From: Actinophytocola sp050699935
Lineage (GTDB): Bacteria > Actinomycetota > Actinomycetes > Mycobacteriales > Pseudonocardiaceae
Assembly: GCF_050699935.1 (NCBI RefSeq)
Contig: NZ_JBOHGB010000018.1
Coordinates: 10,446-74,445, forward strand
Length of the DNA stretch: 64,000 bases
Direction of reading: 5' to 3'
The notes under the pieces were generated by a model, which saw only the letters and a list, made by a program, of their open reading frames with translations, ran no database searches and was not told where the DNA came from. The translations under genes and the position numbers were made by a program. Position 1 is the first letter of the stretch; every line of letters starts with the position of its first letter. Shown here in pieces: positions 43,808 through 52,559 of the stretch.

Positions 43808-44682
43808 CTGACCGGCGGCTGCGCGCCCACCCGCCCGACCGCCAGCGCACCGAGCCGGACCCCGGCGCGCAGGCTGTCCGCGGCCGCCCAGCCACCGAGC
43901 CAGGCGCTGAGCAGGCCGGCGTCGAACGCGTCGCCGGCGCCCGTGGAGTCCACGCACGAGCCCGGCGCGGCCGGTACCGAGACCGTTCCGGACCGGTCGA
44001 CCCAGCTCGCCCCCGACGGCCCGGTGGTGACCACGACCGCGCCGAACACGTCCAGCAGCCCCACGGCCGACGCGGGGTCGCGCGAGCCGGTCAGCACGGC
44101 CAGCTCGTCGGCGTTCGGCAGCAGCAGGTCCACCCCGGCCAGTGCGGCGACGAACTCCGCCGGGTCGGTGATCAGCCCGGCCGACTGCGGGTCGACCGAC
44201 GTGGTCAGCCCCGCCTCCCGGGCCGCGGCGAGCATCGACAGGCCCGCGTCCCGCGAGGAGGCGTCCAGCAGCACGTAGCCGGAGACGTGCAGGTGCGTGG
44301 CGTCGGCGAGCGACGCGGGGTCCAGGTCATCGGGCGAGAGCCGCTTGCCCGCACCGCGGTCCGGCAGCATGCTGCGCTGCCCGTCGCCGTCGACGAGCAC
44401 TACCACACACGCGGTGTTCGCCTCCGTGTCGAATGCGAATGCGCAGCCGACCCCGGCGGTGGTTAGCTCCTCGAGTGCCTGACGCCCTGCCAAGTCGTCG
44501 CCCACCCGCGCCACCAGGACGGCCGAAGCGCCGCAGAACGCCAGCCACGCGGCCGTGTTCGCCCCGGCCCCACCGGTCGTGAGCGAGATCCGCGCCCGCG
44601 AGTCACCGCCGTGCACGATCGGTCCGGCATGCTGGGCGACCACGTCCACGGCCACGTCACCGACCACCACGATCTTCGACAT
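43798..44682 (-). CDS. PfkB-family sugar/nucleoside kinase
   Basis: 294 residues. Ribokinase fold with the N-terminal motif GGAGANTAAWLAFCGA (about 38-52) and the C-terminal signature DSTGAGDAFDAGLLSAW (about 245-260) that holds the catalytic Asp. The substrate is not evident. Because psuG lies 2.4 kb away on the same strand and PfkB kinases (PsuK) make the psuG substrate from pseudouridine, pseudouridine kinase is a reasonable guess. The start is 20 bases from the divergent exporter remnant. Confidence 0.88.
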   Translation of the reverse strand: MSKIVVVGDVAVDVVAQHAGPIVHGGDSRARISLTTGGAGANTAAWLAFCGASAVLVARVGDDLAGRQALEELTTAGVGCAFAFDTEANTACVVVLVDGDGQRSMLPDRGAGKRLSPDDLDPASLADATHLHVSGYVLLDASSRDAGLSMLAAAREAGLTTSVDPQSAGLITDPAEFVAALAGVDLLLPNADELAVLTGSRDPASAVGLLDVFGAVVVTTGPSGASWVDRSGTVSVPAAPGSCVDSTGAGDAFDAGLLSAWLGGWAAADSLRAGVRLGALAVGRVGAQPPVSAR

Positions 44683-44702
44683 CAGGGTGGGAGGCTAACG
44701 GC

Positions 44703-45511
44703 GTGGCGACCGTGCTGGCCAGCGGGCGGACCCTGGTCGCGCTCACGGGTGCGGGTTTCCGGCGCTTCGCCACCTACCGGCAGGCGACCGTGGCCGGCGC
44801 GTTCACGAACACGGTGTTCGGCTTCGTGCGCTGCTACGTGCTGCGCTCCGTCGCCGATGCCGCCGGCCGGGTCGGCGGCTACGACCGCGCGCAGCTCGTC
44901 ACGTTCGTGTTCGCCGGGCAGGGCATTCTCGCGGTCGTCAACTTCTGGGGCACGGTCGACCTCGCCGACCGAGTGCGCACCGGGGACGTCGTGGCCGACC
45001 TGCTGCGCCCGCTCGACCTGATGGTCAACCACGTCGCCGCGGACCCTGGGGCGGGCCGGCTTCGCGATGCTGACCCGCTTCGTGGTGCCGGTCGTGGTCG
45101 GGTTGCTCGCGTTCGACTTCTACCTGCCCGCCCACGCGTACACCTACGCGCTGTTCGCGGTGTCGCTGCTGCTGGCCGTGCTGGTCTGCTCGGCGTGTCG
45201 GTACCTCGTCGGACTCACCCGCGTTCTGGCTGCTGGACGTCCGGGGCATGCGGCAGGTCTGGATGTTCGCCTCCGGCGCGGGCTCCGGGCTGTCGTTCCC
45301 GCTGCCGGACTGGCTCGTCGCCGCGTTGTGGCTGTGCACGCCGATGCCCTCGCTCATGCAGGCGCCGCTGGACGTGCTCGTGGAGCGCGGCGGCTCGGGG
45401 CAGGCGGGGTTGCTGATCGCCGGCCAGCTCGCGAGGCTCGCGGCGACGGTCGCACTGGGGCGGGTGGTGCAGCGACGTGCGTTGCGACGGCTGGTGATCC
45501 AGGGTGGCTGA
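44703..45511 (+). pseudogene. ABC-2 permease (COG4587-like), broken by two frameshifts
   Basis: Begins GTG at 44703 after GGGTGGGAGG. The first 115 or so codons read as an intact permease (MATVLASGRTLVALTG ... VVADLLRPLDLMVN). An extra C near 45043-45047 moves the coding signal to another frame (LTRFVVPVVVGLLAFDF), and another extra C in CCC near 45217-45221 moves it again (MRQVWMFASGAGSG ... RRLVIQGG), ending at 45511. Removing one C at each point restores a continuous ABC-2 permease of about 270 residues with six hydrophobic segments. Overlaps the next gene by 8 bases, as an intact operon would. Confidence 0.85.
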
Positions 45512-46297
45512 CGGTGCGTACAGAAGGCACGTGGCCGCCCAGGTGCGCGGCCAGACCCAGTCCCGCGCCTCGTTCGCGATGGACCTGTTCGGCAGTACCG
45601 TGCTGACGCTGATCGACGTGGTCACGGTGTTCGTGCTGTTCTCCGTCAACGGCAGCCTGGGCGGGTTCGGGGCGCGAGGTGCTGTTGATGGTGGGCATCT
45701 CGACGTTCGCCTTCCCGCTGGCCGACCTCGTCGTGGGGAACGTGGAGCGGCTGCCGTTCTACGTCCGCACCGGGTTGTTCGACGCGGTGCTGGTGCGCCC
45801 GCTGTCGTCGCTGGGTCAGCTGCCGGCCATGGACTTCGCCCCACGCCGGATCGGCCGGGCCGTGCAGGGCTGGTGATCTACGTGATCGCGCTGCTCGCCG
45901 CGCCGGTCGACTGGTGGGCGGGCACGGCGGTGCTGGCGGTGCTCGCGCCGGCGGCCGGGGCGGTGTTCTTCGGCGCGCTGTTCGTCGCCGGCGCGACCGT
46001 CGCGTTCTGGTGGATCGAGTCCGGCGAGCTCGCGTTCACGTTCACCTACGCGGCAAGGACTTCTCCACCTACCCGGCGACCGTGTTCGGCGGGTTCTTCC
46101 GCCGGCTGTTCGCCTACGGGCTCGGCTTCGCGTTCGTCGCTTACCTGCCCGCGCTCGCCCTGTTCGGCCGGCCCGACCCGCTCGGCGTGCCCGGCTGGCT
46201 GCACTGGTGCTCGCCGCTGACCGCCCTGCTCGCCGCCGGTCTCGCCGCGTTGTTCTGGCGTACCGGCGTCCGCTACTGCCGGAGTACCGGATCGTGA
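45504..46297 (+). pseudogene. second ABC-2 permease (COG3694-like), broken by three frameshifts
   Basis: Starts GTG 45504 (VADGAYRRHVAAQVRGQTQ). The permease signal then passes through three frames, with single-base losses inferred near 45670-45680, 45865-45872 and 46047-46054, before ending in RTGVRYCRSTGS at 46297. Restored, it would be a permease of about 265 residues with six hydrophobic segments. Three lesions here and two upstream, while no other long gene in the window is frameshifted, argue for real decay over sequencing error. Confidence 0.85.
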
Positions 46298-46875
46298 TCA
46301 TCCAGACATCGGGACTGTGCAAGGACTTCACCGTGCGGCACAAGGTCGGCCGGCTGCGCCGCGAACGCCGCGTGGTGTCCGCTGTGGACGGTGTGGACCT
46401 GGCCGTCGGCGAGGGCGAGCTGCTCGGCTACATCGGACCGAACGGCGCGGGGAAGTCGACGACGCTGAAGCTGCTCACCGGCGTGCTGACGCCGAGCGGC
46501 GGGACGGTGTCGGTGTGCGGGCTGACGCCGGTGCCGCAGCGCACGACGCTCGCGCGGCGGATCGGCGTGGTGTTCGGGCAGCGCTCGCGGCTGTGGTGGG
46601 ACCTGCCGCTGACGGAGTCGTTCACGTTGCTGCGCCACGTCTACCGGGTGCCCGCCGCCGACCACGCCGCCCGGCTGGCGCGGTGCCGCTCGATGCTGGA
46701 CCTGGACGAGTTCATCCAGACGCCGGTGCGCCAGCTGTCGCTGGGCCAGCGGATGCGGGGTGAGCTGACCGCCGCGCTGCTGCACGGGCCGAAGGTGCCG
46801 TTCCTCGACGAGCCGACGATCGGCCCGGACGTGCTGTCCGCCAAGCTCTACGCCACCCCGCACCCCGCCCCTTGA
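46294..46875 (+). pseudogene. ABC exporter ATPase (COG4586-like), truncated at its 3' end
   Basis: 193 residues, against 300 or more for the family. GTG at 46294 overlaps the permease stop (GTGA). Walker A GYIGPNGAGKSTTLK, the family-specific VVFGQRSRLWWDLPL, signature RQLSLGQRMRGELTAALL and Walker B VPFLDEPTIG are present. The sequence diverges directly after DEPTIG and stops at 46875, losing the D-loop, switch His and C-terminal domain. The 22-bp repeat array begins at the next base, so the loss of the 3' end may be linked to the repeats. Confidence 0.85.
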
Positions 46876-47043
46876 CCTCGCGAGTCCAACGCCCAGAACC
46901 CGCGAGTCCAACGCCCGTGACCCGCGAGTCCAACGCTCAGGCACCGCGAGTCTGACCACTCGTGTCTGGGACGACGAGCCGCGAATGTCGAACTCGCCGG
47001 TCGGGAGTGTTGGACTCGCGGGTCGGGAGTGTTGGACTCGCGG
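46876..47043. repeat. second 22-bp repeat array, between convergent ends
   Basis: Four direct 22-bp units (46877, 46899, 46921, 46943; core CCGCGAGTCCAAC, the last diverged) and then inverted copies at about 46984-47000 (diverged), 47009-47022 and 47031-47043 (GTTGGACTCGCGG). Same unit, period and direct-then-inverted layout as 7081-7300, 39 kb away. It fills the gap between the truncated ATPase stop and the psuG stop. Confidence 0.95.
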
Positions 47044-47970
47044 TTAGGGGGTGGTCAGGGCGACGGCTATTTGGGCGGCCAGGGTTACGTTGGCGAGGAC
47101 CAGGGCCTCGTTCGTGTCGAGGGAGGCGCCGCCGCTCGCGGTGTGGAAGTGCTCCAGCAGCACGGGAGTCACGTCACCGCCCCGCACGTCCGCGCGCGCG
47201 ACCCTCGCCATGCCCTCGGACAGCAGCCGGTCGTGCAGGTCCGCGTCCAGCTCGTGCTCGGCCGGCACCGGGTTCGCGACCAGCACGCCCGACCGGGCCG
47301 GCCCACGGCGGTGCTCGGCGATCACCGCGGCGGCCGATGCCGGCGTGTCCACCCGCCAGGGCACGCCGAACGGCGACTCGCGGCGGTAGAAGGCCGGGAA
47401 CGAGTCGGTCCGGTAGCCGAGCACCGGCACCGAGCGTGTCTCCAGCACCTCGATGGTCGCCGCGATGTCCAGCACCGACTTCACGCCGGAGCACACCACC
47501 GCGACCGGCGTCGAGCCAAGCACGTCCAGGTCCGCGGACACGTCCCACGAGGACGCCTCGCCGGGTTGCGGCAGGTGCACGCCGCCGAGCCCGCCGGTGC
47601 CGAACACCCCGATGCCCGCGGCGTGCGCGATCAGCGCCGTCGACGCGATCGTGGTGGCGCCGTCGCAGCCGAGGGCGATCGCCGGGCCCAGGTCGCGCGC
47701 GGAGAGCTTCGCGAGGTCCGCCGAGCACACCCGGTCCAGGTCCGCGGCGTCCAGGCCGACCCGCAGCCCGCCGTCGAGCACCGCGATAGTCGCCGGCACC
47801 GCGCCCGCCTCGCGCACCGCGTCCTCGACCGCGTCGGCCACCGAGCGGTTGCGCCCGGGCGGCAGGCCGTGTGCGAGCAGCGTGCTCTCCAGCGCCACCA
47901 CGGCCGTGCCGGCGGCCAGCGCCGCGGACACCTCGTCGGCGACCCGCATGTTCTCTTCGAGTCTCGTCAC
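47044..47970 (-). CDS. psuG: pseudouridine-5'-phosphate glycosidase
   Basis: 308 residues. Cleaves pseudouridine 5'-phosphate to uracil and ribose 5-phosphate. Family motifs: VVALESTLLAHGLPPGRN near residues 25-42, ATIAVLDGGLRVGL, GCDGATTIASTALIAHAAGIGVFGTGG (broken here: GCDGATTIASTA and GIGVFGTGGLGGVH), KSVLDIAATIEVLET and the catalytic-site LGYRTDSFPAFY. The GTG at 47970 overlaps the upstream protease stop (GTGA); ATG 47949 is an alternative. The kinase it would need is probably the PfkB gene at 43798-44682. Confidence 0.94.
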   Translation of the reverse strand: MTRLEENMRVADEVSAALAAGTAVVALESTLLAHGLPPGRNRSVADAVEDAVREAGAVPATIAVLDGGLRVGLDAADLDRVCSADLAKLSARDLGPAIALGCDGATTIASTALIAHAAGIGVFGTGGLGGVHLPQPGEASSWDVSADLDVLGSTPVAVVCSGVKSVLDIAATIEVLETRSVPVLGYRTDSFPAFYRRESPFGVPWRVDTPASAAAVIAEHRRGPARSGVLVANPVPAEHELDADLHDRLLSEGMARVARADVRGGDVTPVLLEHFHTASGGASLDTNEALVLANVTLAAQIAVALTTP

Positions 47971-49904
47971 GACCGCTGCCCGGGATCGGGCACGACCTGC
48001 TCCGGCTGGGCCTGCCCCAGCGGCGGAAGCGGGCAGCGCAGCAGCGCGCACACGGTCCGCAGCAGCTCGATCTCGGACACGGTCATGACCCCATCGTGCC
48101 CGATCACCGTGACCATGCCCGCGACGAGGAACTCCTTCTCCAGCCCTTCCAGGGCGTCCAGGGCGGGCCACGCCTCCTCGAGCGCGACGGCCCCTTCGGT
48201 GGGCGGGTCGAACGGGATCGGCTTGCCGGGCACGAGCCGGCTGAGCCCGGCGACGTACGCGCCGCCGGCGACCTCCGGGTCGTCCGAACCGGCCTGCGCG
48301 AGCAGGGCGAACAGCCTCGCCGCCGCCCGCTGGGCGACCTCGCGCGGCGTACGCCGGCCCTGCCACGGCGCGGACCGGTGCGTCGACTCGTACAGCTCGC
48401 GGTGCAGCAGCCGGGACAGGCAGTACTCGAACACGTCGATGCGACCGTCCACATGGATCAGTGCCTGGACGCATGCCACCGCGGCCTCCCGCTCCGCCCG
48501 GGGCCGGCGCCGCAGCGCGGGGAACGCGACCTCCGCGAGGGGCAGCCGCAGGCCCGGGTGCAGCTCGGCGAGCCGGCTGGTCGCGGCCCGCGTGGCCTCG
48601 GCGAACCCGTCGCCGTAGTGGTCGGTGAGCACCGTGAGCTGGTTGGCGCGCGACCGCGGGTCGTGCGCCAACAGCAGGCCGAACACCAGCGGCAGCACGG
48701 TTTCCGGGTCACGGGCGTGGTCGAGCAGCTGGGCGGGGATGGCGTCGAGCACCGTGGCGCCGGAGGACCCCACGGACCCGATGGAGGTGACCACGTCGTC
48801 CGGCCGCACCGGGATCCGCGCCTCCGGCGCCGGGAGCGCGTCGGCCGCCGGGAGTGGGTCTGGCGCCGGGCCCGCCGGCCGGGTGGATCCGCCGCCGGCC
48901 AGGCCCAGCGCCTCGTCCTCGGCCAGCCCCGACGGCGGGTCCTGGGCCCACCGCCGCGACAGCACGTCCAGCTGCCGCCGGTCGAACGTCGGCTCCAGCA
49001 CCCAGATCCGGTCGACCAGCGGCGGGTGCGTCGCGAACATGGCGCGGAACCCCTCGCCGAACAGCATGTGGCTGACGTCCTCGGCCCGGCCGCTGCGCAG
49101 CTGCGACCCCAGCCCACCGATCTTCTTCAGCGCGCCCGCGAGCCCCGCTGTCTGCCGGGTGTACTGCACCGCCGACGCGTCCGCCAGGTACTCCCGCTGC
49201 CGGGACACCGCCGCCTTGATCATCCGGCCGAAGAACACCCCGACGTAACCCACGACGATCAGCGCCAGCCCGATGATCACCAGCGGCGGACGGCGGCGGG
49301 TGTTGAACATCAGCCGGCCCACGATCGCCAGCACGAGGATGCCGAACAGGGTGCCCATCAGCCGGATGTTGAGCCGCATGTCGCCGTGCACGATGTGGCT
49401 GAACTCGTGTGCGATCACGCCCTGCAGCTCGTCGCGGTTGAGCCGCTCCAGCGCGCCGTGGGTGACCGCGATCGCCGCGTCGGCGGGGGAGAAGCCGGCC
49501 GCGAACGCGTTGATCCGGTTCTCGTTCGGCAGCAGGTAGATCTCGGGCACGGGCACCCCGGAGGCGATCGCCATCTCCTCGACCACGTTGCGCAGCCGGC
49601 GCAGCCGCGGGTCGGTGGTGTCCGACGGCACCAGGACGCCGCCGAGCCGCTCGGCGACCCCGCCGCCGCCCCACTCCGACAGCAGGTGCGTCCGCACCAA
49701 CGAGGTCAGCCCGATCCCGGCGATCACCAGCGCGCTGACCCAGAGGACCTGCACCACGATGTCCCAGGCCGGCCGCTGCGTGCCGTAGGCGAGCACCGCG
49801 ACGACGTCGATCACGGCCACGATCGCCAGCACGGCGATGACGAAGAGCACGACGAAGCGCCGGGAGATCCTGCGGACCACGCGCTGACGTTCGAAGAAGT
49901 TCAT
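47967..49904 (-). CDS. M48 (HtpX-like) membrane metalloprotease with C-terminal extension
   Basis: 645 residues, twice the length of E. coli HtpX. Two N-terminal membrane helices (about 18-40, 52-70); zinc motif HEFSH (166-170) with IVHGD following and third ligand region QREYLADASAV near 240; two more helices at about 178-225. Residues 330-645 are a soluble extension rich in helices without a recognised domain. Probably degrades damaged membrane proteins. The ATG overlaps lemA (ATGA); LemA-M48 pairing is common in bacteria. Confidence 0.9.
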   Translation of the reverse strand: MNFFERQRVVRRISRRFVVLFVIAVLAIVAVIDVVAVLAYGTQRPAWDIVVQVLWVSALVIAGIGLTSLVRTHLLSEWGGGGVAERLGGVLVPSDTTDPRLRRLRNVVEEMAIASGVPVPEIYLLPNENRINAFAAGFSPADAAIAVTHGALERLNRDELQGVIAHEFSHIVHGDMRLNIRLMGTLFGILVLAIVGRLMFNTRRRPPLVIIGLALIVVGYVGVFFGRMIKAAVSRQREYLADASAVQYTRQTAGLAGALKKIGGLGSQLRSGRAEDVSHMLFGEGFRAMFATHPPLVDRIWVLEPTFDRRQLDVLSRRWAQDPPSGLAEDEALGLAGGGSTRPAGPAPDPLPAADALPAPEARIPVRPDDVVTSIGSVGSSGATVLDAIPAQLLDHARDPETVLPLVFGLLLAHDPRSRANQLTVLTDHYGDGFAEATRAATSRLAELHPGLRLPLAEVAFPALRRRPRAEREAAVACVQALIHVDGRIDVFEYCLSRLLHRELYESTHRSAPWQGRRTPREVAQRAAARLFALLAQAGSDDPEVAGGAYVAGLSRLVPGKPIPFDPPTEGAVALEEAWPALDALEGLEKEFLVAGMVTVIGHDGVMTVSEIELLRTVCALLRCPLPPLGQAQPEQVVPDPGQRS

Positions 49905-50500
49905 TCGCCCGAGTCCAGGGAGATCCGCGGCGCCGCCCGCTTGTGCGGCTCGTCCAGCTCGAGGTAGGCGGCCGGGCCGAACGAGAACAGGGACGCGACG
50001 AGGTTCGACGGGAACGTGTCCCGCTTGTTCCGGTAGACCATGACCGCGTCGTTGTAGGCCTGCCGCGCGAACGCCACCCGGTTCTCCGCGGAGGTCAGCT
50101 CCTCGGACAGCTGCCGCATGCTCTGGTCCGCCTTGAGCTCCGGGTAGTTCTCGCTGACCACGAACAGGCGGCCGAGGCTGCCGGTGAGGGCGTTCTCCGC
50201 GCCGGACAGGGCCGCCATCGCCGCCGGGTCACCGGGCGAGGCGGCCGAGCGTGCGGCCACGGCGGCCGAGCGCGCCTCCGTGACCGCGGCGAGGGTCTGC
50301 TGCTCGTGGCGCAGGTACGACTTGACGACCTCGACCAGGTTCGGGATCAGGTCGTGGCGCCGGGAGAGCTGGACGTCGATCTGCGCGTAGGCGTTCTGCC
50401 ACGCGTGCCGCGCCCGCACCAGCGAGTTGTACATGGCCACCAGCGCGATCACCACCACGACCGCGACGAGGACGACCAGGCTGACGATCAGCACCACCAC
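49901..50500 (-). CDS. lemA: LemA family protein
   Basis: 199 residues. One N-terminal membrane helix (about 3-24) followed by a long helical bundle with the LemA hallmark YNSLVRARHAWQNAYAQIDV and QLSRRHDLIPNLVEVVKSY, ending FPSNLVASLFSF. Likely sits on the outer face of the membrane. It is translationally coupled to the M48 protease gene and may regulate or support that protease. The GTG at 50500 opens a string of hydrophobic codons. Confidence 0.92.
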   Translation of the reverse strand: MVVLIVSLVVLVAVVVVIALVAMYNSLVRARHAWQNAYAQIDVQLSRRHDLIPNLVEVVKSYLRHEQQTLAAVTEARSAAVAARSAASPGDPAAMAALSGAENALTGSLGRLFVVSENYPELKADQSMRQLSEELTSAENRVAFARQAYNDAVMVYRNKRDTFPSNLVASLFSFGPAAYLELDEPHKRAAPRISLDSGE

Positions 50501-50547
50501 GGCCGGTCACCTCCCGGAACTCGACTAGAGGGCGAGCGTAGGACCGC

Positions 50548-51051
50548 TCAGCTCGCCGGAAACGTCCAGCGTGTCGGCGAGCCGTCGAAGTCGCTCGACG
50601 TCAGCCCCACCGCCCGCGCGGGCCGGACCCGCCCCACCGCCGCCTGGTCGGGGGCGAAGAACTCGACCGGATACTCGGTCCGGTACTTCACGTTGACCAC
50701 GGCGACGAACCGGAGCAGCCGCTCGGAGTCGGTGACCAGCTCGACGGTGCCCTCCACCACCACCGGGTTCTCCGGGTCCTCGGTGGACACCGCGACCGCC
50801 GAGCCGGCCCGGATGTTGCGCATCTTGCGGGAGCGTGGGCTGGCGGAGAACCACAGCGCGCGATCGTCCCACACGGCCCACACCGGGGACAGGTGTGGGC
50901 GGCCGTCCGGCCACACCGTCGCGATCCAGAAGTCGTGGCTCTCCTGGAGCCGGGCCAGCGCCCAGGACCACGGCAGCAGGCCGGTGCCCTGGCCGGGCGG
51001 CAGCGTGCCGTACCCCGGCATGTACGGGCGCGATGCGACGGGCTCGACCAT
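50548..51051 (-). CDS. pyridoxamine 5'-phosphate oxidase-like flavoprotein
   Basis: 167 residues. Split-barrel FMN/F420-binding fold: WIATVWPDGRPHLSPVWAVW (about 44-63), LWFSASPRSRKMRNIRAGSAVAVS (broken here at SPRSRK) and VVVEGTVELVTD. These proteins may bind F420 or FMN and reduce or sense small molecules; the cofactor is not certain. ATG 51051 was chosen, with GTG 51057 as an alternative. Stands 47 bases before lemA and 25 after the Spo0M gene on the same strand. Confidence 0.82.
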   Translation of the reverse strand: MVEPVASRPYMPGYGTLPPGQGTGLLPWSWALARLQESHDFWIATVWPDGRPHLSPVWAVWDDRALWFSASPRSRKMRNIRAGSAVAVSTEDPENPVVVEGTVELVTDSERLLRFVAVVNVKYRTEYPVEFFAPDQAAVGRVRPARAVGLTSSDFDGSPTRWTFPAS

Positions 51052-51076
51052 GGCCACGGCTCCGCTCTCGTCTCCG

Positions 51077-51886
51077 CTAGTCGAAGATGCCCCGCGGCTT
51101 GGCGACCTCGCGCAGCCACCCCTCGATCTGCTGTTCCCAGTTGGTGCGGCCCAGCGCGGCGTACTCGACGACGAACATCCCCAGCATGCACTGTCCGCGC
51201 CCGCCGAGCCCGCCGCCCTTGACCACCCGGACGCGCTTGTTGACGTCGAGCACGACCTGCACGTCCCGCGGCCGGGCCAGGAAGGTGACCGCGACCTCGT
51301 GGAACATCTTCGCGAAGTTGGGCGACGGCGCGAACTTGATCTCCTGGAAGAAGGGCAGCTGCTGGTCGGCGCCGTCGAGCCGCTCCTTGACCAGGGTGGC
51401 CGAGTGGAACTGGAAGCCGAGCCGGCTCATGGCGTCGAGGATCCGGTGCTGCGCCGGCACGGGCTCGATCGGGACCGCGTCCACGTCCTGCGGGTCGACC
51501 ATCGTGCGGCTCAGGTTCAGGTTCGTCTGCAGGCCGACGGCCATGCCGGTGAGGTACTTGCCGAAGACCGTCGTGATCGGCGTCTCCCACGGCATCTGCA
51601 CCTCGAAGGGCACCTTGATCTGCGCCCCCGCGCGGACCATCTCCTTGCCCGCGAGGTGGACGTTCTGGAACGGCAGGTCGACCACGGAGGGCTCGTTGCC
51701 GTTGTTCTCGTGCTCCACCCTGGCCAGCAGGGTGACTCCGAGCGAGTCGACCTCCTGGTCGACCTGACCTCCGGTGAGCAGCACCTCACCGCGCAACGTG
51801 CCGCCTGGGCGCACGTGCCGATCGAGAATCCGGGCGTCGACCGTGGCGCCGCCCTGGCCGAAGCTGGCCATCACCTTCTGGAACAT
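51077..51886 (-). CDS. Spo0M/SpoOM-like arrestin-fold protein
   Basis: 269 residues. The N-terminal part (about 14-130) shows the Spo0M pattern ATVDARILDRHVRPGGTLRGEV and LPFQNVHLAGKEMVRAG with PFEVQMPWETPIT. C-terminal half: RILDAMSRLGFQFHSATLVK and MLGMFVVEYAALGRTNWEQQ. Cytoplasmic. Spo0M affects early sporulation in Bacillus; its role in actinobacteria is not settled. ATG at 51886, divergent from the DUF3039 gene across 59 bases. Confidence 0.9.
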   Translation of the reverse strand: MFQKVMASFGQGGATVDARILDRHVRPGGTLRGEVLLTGGQVDQEVDSLGVTLLARVEHENNGNEPSVVDLPFQNVHLAGKEMVRAGAQIKVPFEVQMPWETPITTVFGKYLTGMAVGLQTNLNLSRTMVDPQDVDAVPIEPVPAQHRILDAMSRLGFQFHSATLVKERLDGADQQLPFFQEIKFAPSPNFAKMFHEVAVTFLARPRDVQVVLDVNKRVRVVKGGGLGGRGQCMLGMFVVEYAALGRTNWEQQIEGWLREVAKPRGIFD

Positions 51887-51945
51887 GAGCCGAATCCTGC
51901 CAGCACCCGCTGGGGAGTGGCGTCATTTCAGGCATCATTGAGCCC

Positions 51946-52194
51946 GTGAATACGCAAACGCTGCCCGATGTGGACACGAGGCCGGAAGGCACCGACACCA
52001 CGGGTGACGACACCCCGAAGATGTTCCACTACGTGCGCAAGGACAAGATCACCGAGAGCGCGGTCACGGGCACGATGGTGGTGGCGCTGTGTGGCGAGGT
52101 CTTCCCGGTGACCCGCTCTCCCAAGCCCGGCTCGCCGGTGTGCCCGGAGTGCAAGAAGATCTACGAGCGGCTCCCGCCCGGCGGCGAGGACTGA
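51946..52194 (+). CDS. DUF3039 small zinc-binding-like protein
   Basis: 82 residues. Core MFHYVRKDKITESAVTGTMV followed by ALCGEVFPV and CPECKKIYERL; the His and the Cys residues (one in ALCGE and the CPEC pair) suggest a zinc site. The same arrangement is found in small actinobacterial proteins of unknown function. GTG at 51946 with no ribosome site, so probably leaderless. The last 34 bases overlap the convergent VOC gene. Confidence 0.85.
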   Translation: MNTQTLPDVDTRPEGTDTTGDDTPKMFHYVRKDKITESAVTGTMVVALCGEVFPVTRSPKPGSPVCPECKKIYERLPPGGED

Positions 52195-52559
52195 TCACCG
52201 ACCGGCGGTGCCCACCCGGGCCGCGGGATCAGGCAGAACGGGTGCCCGGCCGGGTCGGCGAACACCGTCTCGGCGAGACGGGTGGCGCCGAGCGCGAGCA
52301 CCCGCGGCACGGCCGCGGCGATGTCGTCGACCATCACGTCCAGGTGGACCTGCTGGGGCGCCGCGGGGTCCGGCCACGCCGGCGGCCGGTGGTCCGGCGC
52401 GAGCTGGAACGCGAGCCCCGACGTGGTGTCGTTCCGGGCGACCACCACCCAGTCGTCGCTGGTGTAGGTGACCGGGAGGCCGAGCAGCTCGCTGTAGAAG
52501 GACGCCAGGTCGCGCGGGGCCGGGCAGTCGAGCACGACGTGGTGCAGCCGTCCGATCAC
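52161..52559 (-). CDS. VOC family (glyoxalase-like) protein
   Basis: 132 residues, one complete two-module VOC fold: IGRLHHVVLDCPAPRDLASF at the start, QVHLDVMVDDIAAAVPRVLALGA (split here: QVHLDVMVDD and VPRVLALGA) in the second module and DPAGHPFCLIPRPGW near the end. The metal positions His6/His7 and Asp/His in the second half are plausible. Substrate unknown. The GTG at 52559 overlaps the YihY stop (GTGA). Confidence 0.88.
   Translation of the reverse strand: MIGRLHHVVLDCPAPRDLASFYSELLGLPVTYTSDDWVVVARNDTTSGLAFQLAPDHRPPAWPDPAAPQQVHLDVMVDDIAAAVPRVLALGATRLAETVFADPAGHPFCLIPRPGWAPPVGDQSSPPGGSRS

Noticed and set aside
44703..46875. Novel two-component set of short membrane proteins in the exporter region
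   Set aside because: The short frames join into standard ABC-2 permeases once single-base shifts are allowed, so they are fragments of broken genes and not new small proteins.
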